DNA of 64,000 nucleotides from Corynebacterium haematomassiliense (GCF_013978595.1 NZ_JACDTZ010000002.1:407605-471604); one strand, 5' to 3'. Shown: positions 52,158-62,989, numbered from the stretch's first letter. Made by a program: numbers and translations. Notes: generated by a model not told the origin, from the sequence alone.

Positions 52158-54211
52158 GCCAGCACCACTTTGGTGATGCGCGGCAGCGCGATGCGCACGA
52201 CGCGATCGGCGGCCTCGTCGAGCGCGTCGACCTGCCCCGCGCTCACGCTCAGTGGCAGCACGGTGAGCGTGCGGCCGCGCCCTTGCTTATCCACGAAACC
52301 TACGGCCACATGCCGCTTCGCCCGAGCCGCCGCCCGCAGCGTTTCGAAGATGTCGCCGGCCCCGGCGTCCGCGTCGGAGCCGGAATCGGCGCGCAGTTTG
52401 GACACGATCGCTTCGACCTGCTCCTCGGTCGCCTTCGGGGTGCGCGGCAGGGTAGACGGGGTGGCGGCGACCAGCGCCGGTTCGGGCGCCATGTTCAGCG
52501 TCGCGCCGGTGTTGTCCTCCGCGGTGGGCTGCATCCCCGCCGCACGCAGCTGCGCCATGAGCTTGGTCAGCGGCTGGTCCGACACCGCGACGGTGGGGGC
52601 GAGGACGCGTAAGTTGCAGCGCTCGGCGGCGGTGGCGATCAGCGCCGGGTCCGCGGAGCGGATGTAGCTCAGCGCGCTGCCTGCGCGGATGGCGCCGTGG
52701 GTGCGGGCGGTGTCGTCGATAAGAAACGCGATTGCCTGCGGCACCTCGCCCATGACGTGCCGGCCCAGCCAGGCGTGGACCTCCTCGGCGGTGAGCCCGC
52801 CGTCCAGGCCGCGGCGCACCGACGCCTCCGTGACCCGCCACACGCTGGCCAGACCCGGGGATTCGAGTTCGGCGATGCGCTCCAAAAACGACGCCATGTC
52901 CGGCTCGAGCGGGCCCGGGGCGAGCATTGTCATGTCGCCCTGGGCAATCAGCGTGTCGACGGACGCCGGCACGAGCTGCTTGGCCGCGGCGGCGACGTCC
53001 TCGCCATCGCGGCCGTCCAGCAACGCCAACAGGGGAGAGGACTGCGCCGGCTGCGGGGTGCCGGCGAGCGCGCCGACGAACTGGGCCTCATCCACCACCG
53101 CCTGGATGAGCCGCGGGGAGAAACCGCTGGCCTCTAGCGGGGCATGGAATAGCAACTGGTCGGTCCGGCCCGCGTGGCGCAGGATGGTCGTGCGAGCGTG
53201 GCGCACCGCGGGCGCGTGCATGTCCGCGGACAACAGCTTCGCGTCGGTGTCAGCGCGCCACGGGGAGGCGGCCCAACCGACCATCAGGATCGCCCACTGG
53301 TCCGAAAGCGTGGCGTCGATCCAGGTCAGCGCGTCGCGGGTGGCGGCGAGCACGTCCTCGTCGTCGACGTTGCCTCGGCCGATAAGGCCCGCCGCCTCGC
53401 CGATGGTGATCAATAGCCTCGGGTCGAAGCCGAGTTCCTTTTCCAGGTTCGCCGCGGCGCGCACGCCGACGGTGCCGTCCTTGTTCAGCGTGACCGGGCG
53501 GTCCATGAGCGCCATGACCAGCTGGCGCATTTGGCGCACGGCGTCCAAGCCCGCCGAGGTCGCGGCCTCGTCCACCGCGGACTGGTCCACCTCGTCCACT
53601 GCGGGCGGTGCCAGGGGGAACTCCCGTGGTGTGATCCCGCGCATCGCGTCGCGCACCGGCCGCGGCAGCCGAACAGTGTTCGCGTCCACCCGCACCAGCA
53701 GGCCCGCCGCAAGCAGTTTGGCCACCGGCGCTGAAGGGTCCGCGTCCGGCCCCGCCGCCGAGGTCGTGCCCACCCCACCCGAGGAGGCCAGGGTTTCCAG
53801 CACCTTGCGCTCGCGGGCGGGCAGCGCGTCCAACGCCTCGGCCGCGCCCTCCGGCAGGGTGTCGGTCACGCGCCAGCCAGGGGGCAGGGCGGTGAGCGTG
53901 CCGGGGGAGATTCGCAGCGCCTCTACCGGCCCGAAGACGAGGGCGAGCTCGCGCAGGTGCGCCACGTCGCCGAGCTCGCCCGCGTCCACCGGGTCGAGCT
54001 CCGCGCCGGCGTCGGCGAGCCGCTCCAGCACCGCCAAGTCGGCGGCAGTGAGCTGGCGCAACGCCCGCGACGCGGAGCCGGGCAGGCCTAGGCGCGTGGC
54101 CAACGACCCAGCCGAGGGAGGGGTGGGGAAGAAGGCATCCGGCCGGGTGCGGATGAGCAGGCGGAGCTGATCGTCGCTAAGCGACTGCAAGATTTCGGGG
54201 AAGGTAGACAT
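52154..54211 (-). CDS. Helicase-associated domain protein (XPB partner type)
   Basis: 685 residues. The N-terminus MSTFPEILQSLSDDQLRLLIRTRPD is characteristic of actinobacterial proteins annotated as helicase C-terminal-3/helicase-associated, normally encoded near the XPB helicase. The middle part is helical without enzyme motifs, and the C-terminal 70 residues (VAVGFVDKQGRGRTLTVLPLSV...RVVRIALPRI) look WYL-like. No helicase Walker motifs are present. It probably binds DNA or modulates XPB. The stop overlaps that of the convergent dehydrogenase gene by four bases. Confidence 0.78.
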   Translation of the reverse strand: MSTFPEILQSLSDDQLRLLIRTRPDAFFPTPPSAGSLATRLGLPGSASRALRQLTAADLAVLERLADAGAELDPVDAGELGDVAHLRELALVFGPVEALRISPGTLTALPPGWRVTDTLPEGAAEALDALPARERKVLETLASSGGVGTTSAAGPDADPSAPVAKLLAAGLLVRVDANTVRLPRPVRDAMRGITPREFPLAPPAVDEVDQSAVDEAATSAGLDAVRQMRQLVMALMDRPVTLNKDGTVGVRAAANLEKELGFDPRLLITIGEAAGLIGRGNVDDEDVLAATRDALTWIDATLSDQWAILMVGWAASPWRADTDAKLLSADMHAPAVRHARTTILRHAGRTDQLLFHAPLEASGFSPRLIQAVVDEAQFVGALAGTPQPAQSSPLLALLDGRDGEDVAAAAKQLVPASVDTLIAQGDMTMLAPGPLEPDMASFLERIAELESPGLASVWRVTEASVRRGLDGGLTAEEVHAWLGRHVMGEVPQAIAFLIDDTARTHGAIRAGSALSYIRSADPALIATAAERCNLRVLAPTVAVSDQPLTKLMAQLRAAGMQPTAEDNTGATLNMAPEPALVAATPSTLPRTPKATEEQVEAIVSKLRADSGSDADAGAGDIFETLRAAARAKRHVAVGFVDKQGRGRTLTVLPLSVSAGQVDALDEAADRVVRIALPRITKVVLA

Positions 54212-54264
54212 TGCGGGGGTGAGTTTACGTGCGTTTTCTTGCCCGGCGTGAAAGAATGAGGGGC

Positions 54265-54459
54265 ATGGCTAAAGATGTAGAGAAGATCGGTCGCGCGAAC
54301 CCGGCGTGGCCCACGCACACCCCTGGTAACGGCCACCCGGTCACCGAGATTTCCTCCAAGCTCACCGGCGCCGCGAGCCCGTTCGGCGACGAGCTGATCC
54401 TGCCGCTCAAGGCGGAGGAGACCGGCTACGTCCACCCGACTACGCGCATCAACCGCTAG
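54265..54459 (+). CDS. Conserved small protein, 64 residues
   Basis: A short polar protein (MAKDVEKIGRANPAWPTHTP ... YVHPTTRINR) with no membrane segment or recognised domain. Real-gene evidence: a good ribosome-binding site (GAGGGG) before the ATG, high-GC codon use, divergent placement from the helicase-associated gene and a strong terminator just after the stop. I do not recognise a function. Similar short proteins appear to be conserved in corynebacteria. Confidence 0.75.
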   Translation: MAKDVEKIGRANPAWPTHTPGNGHPVTEISSKLTGAASPFGDELILPLKAEETGYVHPTTRINR

Positions 54460-54480
54460 CTTTCGCTTAGCGACGTACCA

Positions 54481-54511
54481 AAGGTGGCCCCCGTGGCGGG
54501 GCCACCTTTTT
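54481..54511 (+). terminator. Intrinsic terminator after the 64-residue protein
   Basis: 11-bp perfect stem AAGGTGGCCCC / GGGGCCACCTT with a six-base loop, continuing into TTTTT including the stem end. Confidence 0.9.
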
Positions 54512-54544
54512 CGTGTGCCTGGGGGCGCGCGTGGTCTCTGCGTT

Positions 54545-54565
54545 GATCGTCTAGCAGAGTCGGTG
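54545..54565. repeat. Left half of an interrupted hairpin, with 15-bp target duplication
   Basis: GATCGTCTAGCA (54545-54556) is one arm of a hairpin whose other arm, TGCTAGACGATC, lies at 56284-56295 beyond the insertion sequence. CTAGCAGAGTCGGTG at 54551-54565 is repeated exactly at 56266-56280 as target duplication. Confidence 0.85.
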
Positions 54566-56265
54566 TGTTATGTCTATGGACATTTTGGACGCGGAGTCTG
54601 GTCACTTATTGGACGTGGAGTCTGGTGACTTATTGGACACGGAGTCCAATGACTTTTTGGACTCCGCCTAGTGGTGGTCTTATTGGTCGGGTTTGTGTTT
54701 TTTCGGCCGAGGTTTGGATAGGTCTGGGCGCAGTTTCGGCGGTTGCCTGTGCTTCATGCCTTCAACGAGGTTGATGTTGATCTGCCCGCCGGCCGGGCGG
54801 TGCGTCAGCCTGATCGGTAGCGGCACGCTGAACAGGAACTCACCGTCGTGGGCGGTATAGAATTCGGCGACGTTATCGGGGGTGACGACGCTGAACAGCT
54901 TGCGGCTTTTAAACCGCAGGCCGATGTAGAGGCTGTAGCCGCACACCGGGACTGTCCCGTGCCGGTTGACTTCGAGTTCTACTGGCACGTCGAAGCGGTA
55001 GTTTTCCGCGGCGTCGCGGGGATCTATGGTGGGGGCATCCGTGTGTGATGTACCTGGTGTGGTGATTGCACGAACGGTTTCGACCTTGGGCGAAGTGGCA
55101 GCTTCCCCAGGGTCGTTTTTCTTCGCTGGTGGTTGCGCCAGCGGGTTGTGTGCCAGGTTGTAGTCGACCACGCGCTGCCAGATCACATCAGGATCCAGCG
55201 GATCGGTTGGGGATTCCGCCTGCGGGAAGCTCTCCCAGGCTTGTTGCGGGGTGATGTGCATTTTGCCGACGCGCAGGCTTTGGTGATGCCGCTGGGTGTT
55301 GTAGACCTCGCGGTAGATATCAATGGCGGCTTCAAGCTCGGCGAACGTTGTGGGTGTGCGCGCATCAAGAAATTGCACCAGGGTGCGGTGCGCGCGTTCA
55401 TCCTTGCCTTGGGTCGTTGGCGCAAAGCCTGCAATAGCCATTACGCCTTGTTCTGCCAGCCACACTTCTGTGGCTGATAAACGACCGCGGTGATAGGTGG
55501 CAAACGCTTCGCTGTTGTCCGACAGGATCTCTTGGGGTTTGCGGTAGCGGGCAAACGCCTCGTTGAGTGTGGTGCGTGCGTCGGAGCCGTTTTCGGGCAG
55601 CTTAAACGCTTTAGTGCCGACATCGAATCTGCTGGCGTCGTCGATGACCTGGTAGATGGTGACCTGGGTGTGAGCAACGTCGAACAGGCGGTAGACCACC
55701 GCGTCGATCTGCCACAACTCGCACACATAATCACGGGCAAAACGCTTATACGAGCTGCGGGGGCGTTTGCGAGCATTGGCGTCGACCAGCCCGGCTTTAT
55801 TCAGCCACGCTGCAATCGTTGGTCGTGACGGCGTGCGATCCGGTCCGACGGTGTCGAGCAAGTGGTAGTGAATCGAGATCGGCCCGTAGTCCAACCCCTG
55901 CTGCTTGAGTGCAACGCGGGCATCGAAGACGGCCTGGCGGTCGGCATCGGTGTACTTCCGAGCTGGGTTTTTCGGGGCGGTGCTGTCCGGCAAAATACCC
56001 GCCCGGCCGTGCTTGGCGACACGATCTTTCAGGTTGTGGAACGTCTGGCGTGAGATCCCTTCTTCCTTGCAGAACTGCGTGATGGTTTTGTCGTCGCGGA
56101 CAGGATCGAAATCCGCGATCTTCCTACGTAAATGCGATGAAATAGCCATCCGGCTATTCCACCGCAGTGTCCAACAAGTCATCAGACATGATGTCCAATA
56201 AGTCACCAGACTCCGCGTCCAAAAACTCACCAGACTCTGCGTCCAAAAAGTGTCAAGACATGACA
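54566..56265 (-). mobile_element. Insertion sequence (1700 bp, IS481/IS3-like) with 24-bp iterons
   Basis: Exact ends are given by terminal inverted repeats (TGTTATGTCTATGGACA at left; TGTCATGTCTTGACA on the minus strand at right) and a perfect 15-bp target duplication. Each end carries four repeats with a strict 24-bp period (TTGGAC at 54585, 54609, 54633, 54657; GTCCAA at 56169, 56193, 56217, 56241), probably transposase-binding sites. One transposase gene on the minus strand is intact, so the element may be active. Confidence 0.92.
54680..56149 (-). CDS. IS481/IS3-like transposase
   Basis: 489 residues from the ATG at 56149. The longer frame upstream only translates the terminal 24-bp repeats. 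The N-terminus has a helix-turn-helix (ITQFCKEEGISRQTFHNLKD), then a DDE integrase core: Asp in LWQIDAVVY, Asp in LSDNSEAF, Glu in GKDERAHRTL. A further 150-residue C-terminal part is of unknown role. Full length, no stop or frameshift. Confidence 0.9.
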   Translation of the reverse strand: MAISSHLRRKIADFDPVRDDKTITQFCKEEGISRQTFHNLKDRVAKHGRAGILPDSTAPKNPARKYTDADRQAVFDARVALKQQGLDYGPISIHYHLLDTVGPDRTPSRPTIAAWLNKAGLVDANARKRPRSSYKRFARDYVCELWQIDAVVYRLFDVAHTQVTIYQVIDDASRFDVGTKAFKLPENGSDARTTLNEAFARYRKPQEILSDNSEAFATYHRGRLSATEVWLAEQGVMAIAGFAPTTQGKDERAHRTLVQFLDARTPTTFAELEAAIDIYREVYNTQRHHQSLRVGKMHITPQQAWESFPQAESPTDPLDPDVIWQRVVDYNLAHNPLAQPPAKKNDPGEAATSPKVETVRAITTPGTSHTDAPTIDPRDAAENYRFDVPVELEVNRHGTVPVCGYSLYIGLRFKSRKLFSVVTPDNVAEFYTAHDGEFLFSVPLPIRLTHRPAGGQININLVEGMKHRQPPKLRPDLSKPRPKKHKPDQ

Positions 56266-56295
56266 CTAGCAGAGTCGGTGGGCTGCTAGACGATC
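56266..56295. repeat. Right half of the interrupted hairpin
   Basis: This holds the second copy of the 15-bp target duplication and then TGCTAGACGATC (56284-56295). Without the insertion sequence the locus reads GATCGTCTAGCA - 12 bases - TGCTAGACGATC, a perfect 12-bp hairpin. Confidence 0.85.
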
Positions 56296-56315
56296 CGGCG
56301 CTTATTGACAATCAA

Positions 56316-56346
56316 GCGCAATACGACCTGGGGAAACGTATGGCGC
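56316..56346. repeat. Hairpin with CGACCTGGGGAAA loop (copy C)
   Basis: GCGCAATACG and CGTATGGCGC pair over ten positions with one A-G mismatch around ACCTGGGGAAA. The word CGACCTGGGGAAA is at 56324-56336. It sits between the two GATCGTCTAGCA hairpins. Confidence 0.45.
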
Positions 56347-56353
56347 GGATCGT

Positions 56354-56390
56354 GATCGTCTAGCAGGTTTGCCCTCCGTGCTAGACGGTC
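56354..56390. repeat. Second GATCGTCTAGCA hairpin
   Basis: GATCGTCTAGCA (56354-56365) and TGCTAGACGGTC (56379-56390) form a 12-bp stem with one G-T pair and a 13-base loop. It is the same sequence family as the hairpin disrupted by the insertion sequence. A terminator or REP-like role is possible. Confidence 0.6.
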
Positions 56391-56405
56391 TGGCTGGGGC
56401 AAAAG

Positions 56406-56430
56406 AAAACCCGCCCGGAGGCGGGGTTTT
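56406..56430 (-). terminator. Intrinsic terminator of rpf
   Basis: On the minus strand AAAACCCCGCC and GGCGGGTTTT pair (one bulge), followed by CTTTT, 13 bp beyond the rpf stop. Confidence 0.8.
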
Positions 56431-56442
56431 GGCGTGTAGTTC

Positions 56443-58292
<1,850 letters not shown>

Positions 58293-58303
58293 GGCGCAAG
58301 ATC

Positions 58304-59098
58304 CTACTTGGCCGCGGTTTCGGGCTTAAACGTCACGCGGTACATGTCTGGCCAGCGCTTGCCGGCCAGGTAGAACTCATCGGTGCCGGGGATGCGCGCG
58401 ATGCCGTTGAGCACGTTGTTCGGATCCGGATCGGCGTTGTTTTCCAGCCCGGAGGCGTCGATGACGGCGGTGACCTTCCCCGAGTCAGCGTCGATGCGCA
58501 TGATGTTGGTGGTGGTGAACACGTTGGCGTAGACCTCGTCGCCCACGCACTCGAGCTCGTTGAGGCCCTCGACCGGCTGGCCGTCCATGGTCACGGTGAA
58601 GCGCTGGCGCTCCTTGAAGGTCTCCGGGTCCATGCGGCGCAGCTCGGCCGTGCCGTCGGAGAAAATCAGCTCGTCCTCGTCCGGGCGGGAGCACAGGCCC
58701 CAGCCCTCGCCGGCGAAGTCTGCCCGGCCGGTTTCTTCCAACGTCGTGGCATCCCGCTTGATTGCGGTGCCGTTTTGCCAGGTCAGTTGCCACAGGATGC
58801 CGTCGTGAAGCGTGATGCCCTCACCGAAGAACTCCGGATCCAAATCAACGGAGCGCAATTCCTCGCCCTCGGGCGTGCGCGTGTACAGACGCGATTCGCC
58901 CACCTGGCCGGTACCGACGTAGATGGTGCCGTCCTCGGCGACCTCGAGGCCCTGGGTGAAGCTGGTGTCGTCGAAGGGCAGGCGCTCCTCGACGTGCGCG
59001 GTGAGGCGCTGCGTGTCCGGCCCCGCGGTCTCTGGGGAGGAACAGCCCGACAAGACAGCGAGCGCGGAGCAGACGGCGGCAAGCGTGAATCGACCCAT
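58304..59098 (-). CDS. Glutaminyl-peptide cyclotransferase, lipoprotein
   Basis: 264 residues. The signal peptide ends in lipobox LSGC. The mature part is a beta-propeller of the plant/bacterial glutamine cyclotransferase family (FTQGLEVAEDGTIYVGTGQVG, cited as FTQGLEVAEDG; LNELECVGDEVYANVF; VLNGIARIPGTDEFYLAGKRWP, cited as GIARIPGTDEFYLAGKRWP). It converts N-terminal Gln of peptides to pyroglutamate at the cell surface. The ATG at 59098 starts the signal peptide. Divergent from the DUF3027 gene. Confidence 0.88.
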   Translation of the reverse strand: MGRFTLAAVCSALAVLSGCSSPETAGPDTQRLTAHVEERLPFDDTSFTQGLEVAEDGTIYVGTGQVGESRLYTRTPEGEELRSVDLDPEFFGEGITLHDGILWQLTWQNGTAIKRDATTLEETGRADFAGEGWGLCSRPDEDELIFSDGTAELRRMDPETFKERQRFTVTMDGQPVEGLNELECVGDEVYANVFTTTNIMRIDADSGKVTAVIDASGLENNADPDPNNVLNGIARIPGTDEFYLAGKRWPDMYRVTFKPETAAK

Positions 59099-59137
59099 GG
59101 CAACCATCCTGCACCACGTGGGCAATAATGGGGAACC

Positions 59138-59818
59138 GTGTCACGATCCAACAACCGATCCCGCAACCCCCGAAAGCGCAGCCCCCTGCTGTCCACCGAC
59201 GCAGTCGCCACTGCTCGGGAGGCGCTGGCCGAGATCGCCGACGGGGAAGTCGGCGAGCACATCGGCGTGACCGGGCTGGGCCGCAACGTGGCCACCCACC
59301 GCTTCGCCGCCGACGTGCCCGGCTACGCAGGCTGGGAGTGGAACGCCGTGGTGGCCTGCGCCGACGGGGCGGACTGGGTCACCGTCAACGAGGTCGCGCT
59401 CGTGCCGTCGCAAGGCGCGCTGGAGGCGCCGGACTGGGTGCCGTACTCCGAGCGGCTGCGCCCCGGCGACCTCGGCCCCGGCGACATCATGGAGCTTTCG
59501 CCTGACGACGAGCGCGTCACCGACGACTCCTTTTCCCGCGACGCCGTCACGTTCACCGGCCGTGACACCAAGCGCTACCTCACCACCACCGGCCTGGAGG
59601 ACGCGAAGAAGCGCTGGCGCACCGGCGAGTTCGGCCCCAACAGTGAGTTCGCCGAAAAGGCCGCGCTGTCGTGCCGCTCCTGTGCCTTCTACATCCCGCT
59701 GGACCAGCCGGTGGGCGAGAACTTCGGTATCTGCGCCAACGAGTACTCCGCGGACGGGCACGTGGTGGCCTCCTCCTACGGCTGCGGGGCGCACTCGGAC
59801 ACCACCGTGGGGGAATAA
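59138..59818 (+). CDS. DUF3027 domain-containing protein
   Basis: 226 residues, soluble, full length. The conserved parts are a central domain (GYAGWEWNAVVACADGADWVTVNEVALVP, cited as GYAGWEWNAVVACADG) and a C-terminal Cys cluster (CRSCAFYIPL ... GICANEY ... GCGAH) that could bind zinc. Function unknown; conserved in actinobacteria next to the csp locus. The start is GTG at 59138. Confidence 0.82.
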   Translation: MSRSNNRSRNPRKRSPLLSTDAVATAREALAEIADGEVGEHIGVTGLGRNVATHRFAADVPGYAGWEWNAVVACADGADWVTVNEVALVPSQGALEAPDWVPYSERLRPGDLGPGDIMELSPDDERVTDDSFSRDAVTFTGRDTKRYLTTTGLEDAKKRWRTGEFGPNSEFAEKAALSCRSCAFYIPLDQPVGENFGICANEYSADGHVVASSYGCGAHSDTTVGE

Positions 59819-59876
59819 TCGTTGGTGAGCCCCAACGATTGGTCTTTTCGCAGGCAGGGTGCGACACTAATGCAAC

Positions 59877-61346
59877 GTGAGTACCACCACCCGAGCAAAA
59901 CTGCATAAGGACCAGCCGCAGCCGCGCGGCGCGCTGGATGCCTTCTTCCATATCAGCGAGCGCGGATCCACGGTCGGCACCGAGGTGCGCGCCGGGGTAG
60001 TGACGTTCTTCGCGATGGCCTACATCGTGCTGCTCAACCCGCTGATCATCGGCACCAGCCCGGACCGCGAGGGCGTGGTCCTGGGCATCCCGCAGGTCGC
60101 CGCAGCCACGGCGCTGGCTGCCGGCGTGATGAGCATCCTGTTCGGCGTGATTGCCAAGTACCCGTTCGGCATCGCCACCGGCCTGGGCATCAACACCCTG
60201 GTCGCGGTGACCATGGTGGGGCAGCAGGGCCTAACCTGGCCGGAGGCCATGGGGCTGGTAGTCATCGACGGCATCATCATCGTGCTGCTGGCCATCTCCG
60301 GTTTCCGCACCGCCGTGTTCAACGCCATCCCGGATTCTATGAAGGTGGCCATGAGCGTGGGCATCGGCATGTTCATCGCCACCATCGGGCTGGTGGACGC
60401 CGGCTTCGTCCGCCGCATCCCCGACGCCGCGATGACCACCGTGCCGGTGCAGCTGGGCACCGGCGGCTCGATTGCGTCCTGGCCCACCTTCGTGTTCATT
60501 ATCGGCCTGTTCATCTGCGGCTTCATGGTTGTGCGCAACGTCCGCGGCGGTCTGTTCATCGGCATCCTGCTCACCACCGTCATCGCCATGGTGGTTGAGG
60601 CGCTGACCGGCGCCGGCTCCTCTGCCGACAACCCGGAGGGCTGGGGCATGGCGGTTCCAGGCCTGCCGGAGAGCTTCGGCGGTGTCCCGGACCTGTCCAT
60701 CGTGGGCAACGTCGACCTGTTCGGCGCGTTTGTGAACATCGGCGTGATCTCCGCGTCGTTGCTCGTGTTCACGCTCGTACTGGCGAACTTCTTCGACGCC
60801 ATGGGCACCATGACCGCGCTCGGCCGCCAGGCCGAGCTCACCGACGAGCACGCCGTGCTGCCGGACATGAAGCGCGCCCTGGTGGTCGAGGGCTTCGGCG
60901 CCGTCGTCGGCGGTGCGACCTCCGCGTCGTCGAACACGGTGTTCGTGGATTCGTCGGCAGGCATCGCGGACGGCGCGCGCACCGGCCTGGCCAACGTGGT
61001 CACCGGCGTGCTGTTCCTTGTCGCGATGTTTTTCACCCCGCTCTACGAGATCGTGCCGATCGAGGCCGCGGCCCCTGTGCTCGTGGTCGTCGGTGCGCTG
61101 ATGATGATGCAGGTCGGCCAGATCGAGTGGTCTGAGTTCACCGTCGCCCTGCCGGCGTTTCTGACCATCGTGACCATGCCGCTGACCTACTCCATCGCCA
61201 ACGGCATCGGCGTCGGCTTCATCTCGTTTACCCTGATGAGCCTGTTCGCCGGCAAGGCGAAGGACATCCACTGGATCATGTGGCTCATCTCCGCCCTGTT
61301 CGTGGTGTACTTCGCGCAGGGCCCGATCATGGCGGCGCTGAGCTAA
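59877..61346 (+). CDS. NCS2-family nucleobase permease (AzgA-like)
   Basis: 489 residues with about fourteen hydrophobic segments. AzgA-type motifs include FFAMAYIVLLNPLIIG, the NTLVAVTMV and ANFFDAMGTMTALGRQ regions, and GGATSASSNTVFVDSSAGIADGARTG (cited as SASSNTVFVDSSAGIADGAR). Family members import guanine/hypoxanthine or adenine with protons. Exact specificity is not decidable. The start is GTG at 59877. The next gene begins directly at its stop codon (TAAATG), so they are coupled. Confidence 0.92.
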   Translation: MSTTTRAKLHKDQPQPRGALDAFFHISERGSTVGTEVRAGVVTFFAMAYIVLLNPLIIGTSPDREGVVLGIPQVAAATALAAGVMSILFGVIAKYPFGIATGLGINTLVAVTMVGQQGLTWPEAMGLVVIDGIIIVLLAISGFRTAVFNAIPDSMKVAMSVGIGMFIATIGLVDAGFVRRIPDAAMTTVPVQLGTGGSIASWPTFVFIIGLFICGFMVVRNVRGGLFIGILLTTVIAMVVEALTGAGSSADNPEGWGMAVPGLPESFGGVPDLSIVGNVDLFGAFVNIGVISASLLVFTLVLANFFDAMGTMTALGRQAELTDEHAVLPDMKRALVVEGFGAVVGGATSASSNTVFVDSSAGIADGARTGLANVVTGVLFLVAMFFTPLYEIVPIEAAAPVLVVVGALMMMQVGQIEWSEFTVALPAFLTIVTMPLTYSIANGIGVGFISFTLMSLFAGKAKDIHWIMWLISALFVVYFAQGPIMAALS

Positions 61347-62147
61347 ATGCTTGTGCCTATCGACGACCCGTCGGACCCCCGCCTCGACGACATCCGCGAC
61401 CTGAAACATTCGGATAAGGAAAAAGGACTCGTCTTCGCTGAGGGTCCGCTCGTGGCCGGACGGCTGGTGGAATCCCGCTTCCCGGTGCGCGCCGTGTTCG
61501 GCTTCGGCGGGCGGCTGGAATCCTTCATGGCCGACTATGGCGACGAACTCGAGCGCCGCGGCGTGCCGGTGTACCAGATCACCCGCGAAATCATGGGTGA
61601 GGTCGCCGGCTACGACATGCACCGGGGGCTGCTGGTCTCCGCCGACAAGCCGGAGCCGCTTTCCGTCGCCGAGGTGCTCGACGGCGCACGCACCCTCGTG
61701 ATCTTGGAAGGCGTAGGCGACCACGAGAACATCGGGTCCATCTTCCGCAACGCCGCCGGCATGGGGGTCGACGGTGTGCTCTTCGGCGCCGCCACCGCCG
61801 ACCCGCTGTACCGGCGCAGCGTGCGCGTCTCCATGGGGCACGTCCTGCGCACCCCGTTCGCGCACCTCGACGGCACACCGACGACGTGGCAGCGCTCACT
61901 GGAGCAGCTGCGCGAGGCCGGCTGGTGGCTCATCTCGCTCACCCCGGCCGACGACGCCGTCGAGCTGAAAGACGCGATCCAGGGCCACGACAAGGTTGCC
62001 TTCCTAGTCGGCGGGGAGGGCCCCGGCCTGACCCCGCACGCGATGCGCGCCACCGACGTGCGCGCCAAGATCCCCATGGCGCCGGGCACGGATTCGCTCA
62101 ACGTGGCCACGTCCGCCGCGATCGCGTTCTACGAAAGGAATCGCTAG
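61347..62147 (+). CDS. TrmH/SpoU-family RNA 2'-O-methyltransferase
   Basis: 266 residues: an N-terminal substrate-binding part (about 1-110) and a SPOUT domain with LEGVGDHENIGSIFRNAAG, FLVGGEGPGLTP and IPMAPGTDSLNVATSAAIAFYE (cited as PMAPGTDSLNVATSAAIAF), the three knot motifs. It methylates ribose in rRNA or tRNA; the target base is unknown. The ATG at 61347 begins right after the permease stop. Its stop overlaps that of the convergent next gene. Confidence 0.92.
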   Translation: MLVPIDDPSDPRLDDIRDLKHSDKEKGLVFAEGPLVAGRLVESRFPVRAVFGFGGRLESFMADYGDELERRGVPVYQITREIMGEVAGYDMHRGLLVSADKPEPLSVAEVLDGARTLVILEGVGDHENIGSIFRNAAGMGVDGVLFGAATADPLYRRSVRVSMGHVLRTPFAHLDGTPTTWQRSLEQLREAGWWLISLTPADDAVELKDAIQGHDKVAFLVGGEGPGLTPHAMRATDVRAKIPMAPGTDSLNVATSAAIAFYERNR

Positions 62148-62989
62148 CGGTCGAAGTGGCGGATGCGCTCCGAAAGCGCCTTCCACAGCTCGGCCGCGCG
62201 TGCGCGAAGGCCCCGGCCGACGCGCTTCGCGGCGGCCACGGAGGCGTCGGCAAGCTCGGCGAACTCGTCGCCGCGCTGGTCGTCGGGGGCGTCCTCGTAG
62301 TCGTCGTACGCTTTCGACTTCTCCGCGAACTTCGCGGCCACCGCGTCCACAGATTTCACCGCGGGCGCCTTCTTTTCCTCGATCTTCGGCTCGGGGCGGC
62401 CGTCTACCGCGTAGCCGACGACGTTGATGTCGGGGCCGTCCTCGCCGATGTCCACGCCCAACCAGTGCCGCTCCGCGGACAAGGCCAAGTCGCGCGGCTC
62501 GAACGGCAGTGAGATGCCGCCGGCCGCCTCGGCGCGCTCGCCGGCCCAGTAGGGCGCCTCGAACGGCTCCGGCAGGCCGAGGTCCTCGATGACCTGGGTG
62601 CGGGTGGCGCTGAAGCTGCGCACGACGGTCTCGCCGGTGAAGTGCGCGACCCCGCCGTAGTCGGAGTCCGTGCCGGTGGCGATGACAAACACGTCAGAGG
62701 CGGGAAGGGCCGAATGCCACGGGGTGGTGGTGGACAGGGCCGAGCAATCGTCGACAAGCATCCGCACCACAGAGACCCCGGGGAAGCCCGCGATGTAGAA
62801 CTCGTCGCGGCCCGGCACCGAGGAGCGGTTCAGCGGGAACGAGCCGATCGGGGTGATCGGCCACGCCGGGTTGACCTGGGAAAGCAGCTTGCGGCCGAAC
62901 CCGCGGTCGGCCTTCGGCTCGCGCTCGAGCACGCCAGCCGGATCGGCGGTGTTGACAAACCAAAGCGTAAGAACCGCTGGGAAACTCAT
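62144..62989 (-). CDS. DUF6928-like conserved protein
   Basis: 281 residues, predicted cytoplasmic. It begins MSFPAVLTLWFVNTADPAGV and has ITPIGSFPLNRSSVPGRDEFYIAGFPG and DVFVIATGTDSDYGGVAHF segments, then a charged, Lys/Asp/Ala-rich C-terminal 80 residues. The N-terminal pattern resembles the actinobacterial family annotated DUF6928, of unknown function. The ATG at 62989 was preferred over one at 62995. It lies 18 bp downstream of sepH on the same strand. Confidence 0.65.
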   Translation of the reverse strand: MSFPAVLTLWFVNTADPAGVLEREPKADRGFGRKLLSQVNPAWPITPIGSFPLNRSSVPGRDEFYIAGFPGVSVVRMLVDDCSALSTTTPWHSALPASDVFVIATGTDSDYGGVAHFTGETVVRSFSATRTQVIEDLGLPEPFEAPYWAGERAEAAGGISLPFEPRDLALSAERHWLGVDIGEDGPDINVVGYAVDGRPEPKIEEKKAPAVKSVDAVAAKFAEKSKAYDDYEDAPDDQRGDEFAELADASVAAAKRVGRGLRARAAELWKALSERIRHFDR

